DNA of 64,000 bases. Source: Limnohabitans sp. 15K (lineage in GTDB: Bacteria; Pseudomonadota; Gammaproteobacteria; Burkholderiales; Burkholderiaceae_C). Below the pieces are notes generated by a model. The model was not told where the DNA came from, ran no database searches, and saw only the letters and a list, made by a program, of their open reading frames with translations. A program made the translations under genes and the position numbers. Below are positions 63,518-64,000 of this stretch, in pieces; positions within the stretch are counted from its first letter, which is position 1, and the number at the start of each line of letters is the position of its first letter. Location of the stretch: contig NZ_NESM01000004.1 in the NCBI RefSeq assembly GCF_002778285.1, forward strand, positions 124,001 through 188,000. The letters are read 5' to 3'.

Positions 63518-64000
63518 TCAAAATTCGTTTTTCCAGGTGCGAAGCGCGGCAAAGCAAGCCACATCGTCCAGTGCCGCAGCATCACGCTGCTGGACGGCCG
63601 AAGAGATGGCCTGGCTGCGGCTGCGCAAAAAAGGGTTGATGGCGCGTTCTGTGGACAACAGCGCCGGCAAGGTGGCTTGGTTTTGTTCACGCAAGCGTGC
63701 GCAAGCTTGCGCGTAGCTTTTTAATGCCAGGTTCTCGGGGTCGACGGCCAAGGCAAATTTCAAGTTGGACAGGGTGTACTCGTGGGTGCAACAAACGCGG
63801 GTGTCGCCGGGCAAGGCGGCCAAGCGGTCCAAAGAGTCGAGCATTTGGGCGGGTGTTCCCTCAAACAGGCGGCCGCAACCCCCCGAAAACAAAGTGTCGC
63901 CACAAAAGAGCAAGGGCGCTTGCCCAGCAGGTTGAAGCCAAAAAGCAATGTGTCCCAGGGTGTGGCCGGGCACATCGTGCACCTTGAGCGTCAGGCTTTG
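63518..64000 (-). CDS. gloB: Hydroxyacylglutathione hydrolase, C-terminal part (partial)
   Basis: The gene runs off the window; its start is missing. The visible 160 residues include the metal-binding [12 protein letters not shown], the bridging Asp in [17 protein letters not shown] and [14 protein letters not shown], as in glyoxalase II. The C-terminal helical domain ends [13 protein letters not shown]. It hydrolyses S-lactoylglutathione in methylglyoxal detoxification. mltD follows downstream on the same strand. Confidence 0.93.
   Translation of the reverse strand, partial: QSLTLKVHDVPGHTLGHIAFWLQPAGQAPLLFCGDTLFSGGCGRLFEGTPAQMLDSLDRLAALPGDTRVCCTHEYTLSNLKFALAVDPENLALKSYAQACARLREQNQATLPALLSTERAINPFLRSRSQAISSAVQQRDAAALDDVACFAALRTWKNEF

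Overview
The window looks like chromosomal DNA of a Betaproteobacterium, most likely family Comamonadaceae of the order Burkholderiales (Limnohabitans or Rhodoferax-like). This rests on G+C-rich genes, the orders glnA-ntrB-ntrC, trxA-rho-rpmE, dnaX-ybaB-recR and suhB-mutS, and the sequence style of the proteins. No phage, transposase, CRISPR array or tRNA gene was found. Almost everything is a compact housekeeping and transport gene set.

Layout. 1-7 kb: an EI24-type membrane protein, a CinA-like protein, then the nitrogen-control cluster glnA - secreted hypothetical - ntrB - ntrC. The glnA leader carries two NtrC-type sites, a sigma-54 promoter and a sigma-70 promoter. 7-17.3 kb: ferredoxin, EamA exporter, two pseudouridine synthases, a very small basic protein, a nitroreductase, a SRAP/HMCES-like protein that seems to have lost its catalytic residues, a PPOX flavoprotein, an MntA/HepT toxin-antitoxin pair, glnS, a Tet-type MFS pump and a dihaem cytochrome c peroxidase. 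17.5-22.7 kb: a small lipoprotein, a LytS/LytTR two-component system with two small membrane proteins, uppP and an alpha/beta hydrolase.

22.8-33.6 kb is the most unusual region. It holds two versions of the circularly permuted ATP-grasp / alpha-E / transglutaminase system. One version is fused into a single 918-residue protein through a Ser-Gln repeat linker. The other is split into separate genes divergent from a giant transglutaminase-DUF2126 protein. Next to it lies the gene for Anbu, a proteasome-like peptidase, transcribed as the last gene of a suhB-mutS-anbu unit. These families are known to co-occur, but their substrate and product are unknown.

37-51 kb: trmJ, cysE, a REP-like palindrome, dnaG, an acyl-CoA ligase, small Lys-rich and NUDIX proteins, a TRAP transporter (dctP-dctQ-dctM, with a terminator between dctP and dctQM), a fumarylacetoacetate-hydrolase-family enzyme, an ABM-domain protein, a MATE exporter and a GT-C-type membrane protein. 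51-64 kb: rpmE (L31B), rho, trxA, a flavoprotein, a second acyl-CoA ligase, the SRP RNA gene ffs, dnaX with an A9 slippage site, ybaB, recR, a Tat-exported substrate-binding protein, mltD and the C-terminal part of gloB, which runs off the window.

All assignments come from reading the sequence and recalling family motifs. No database search or folding program was run.
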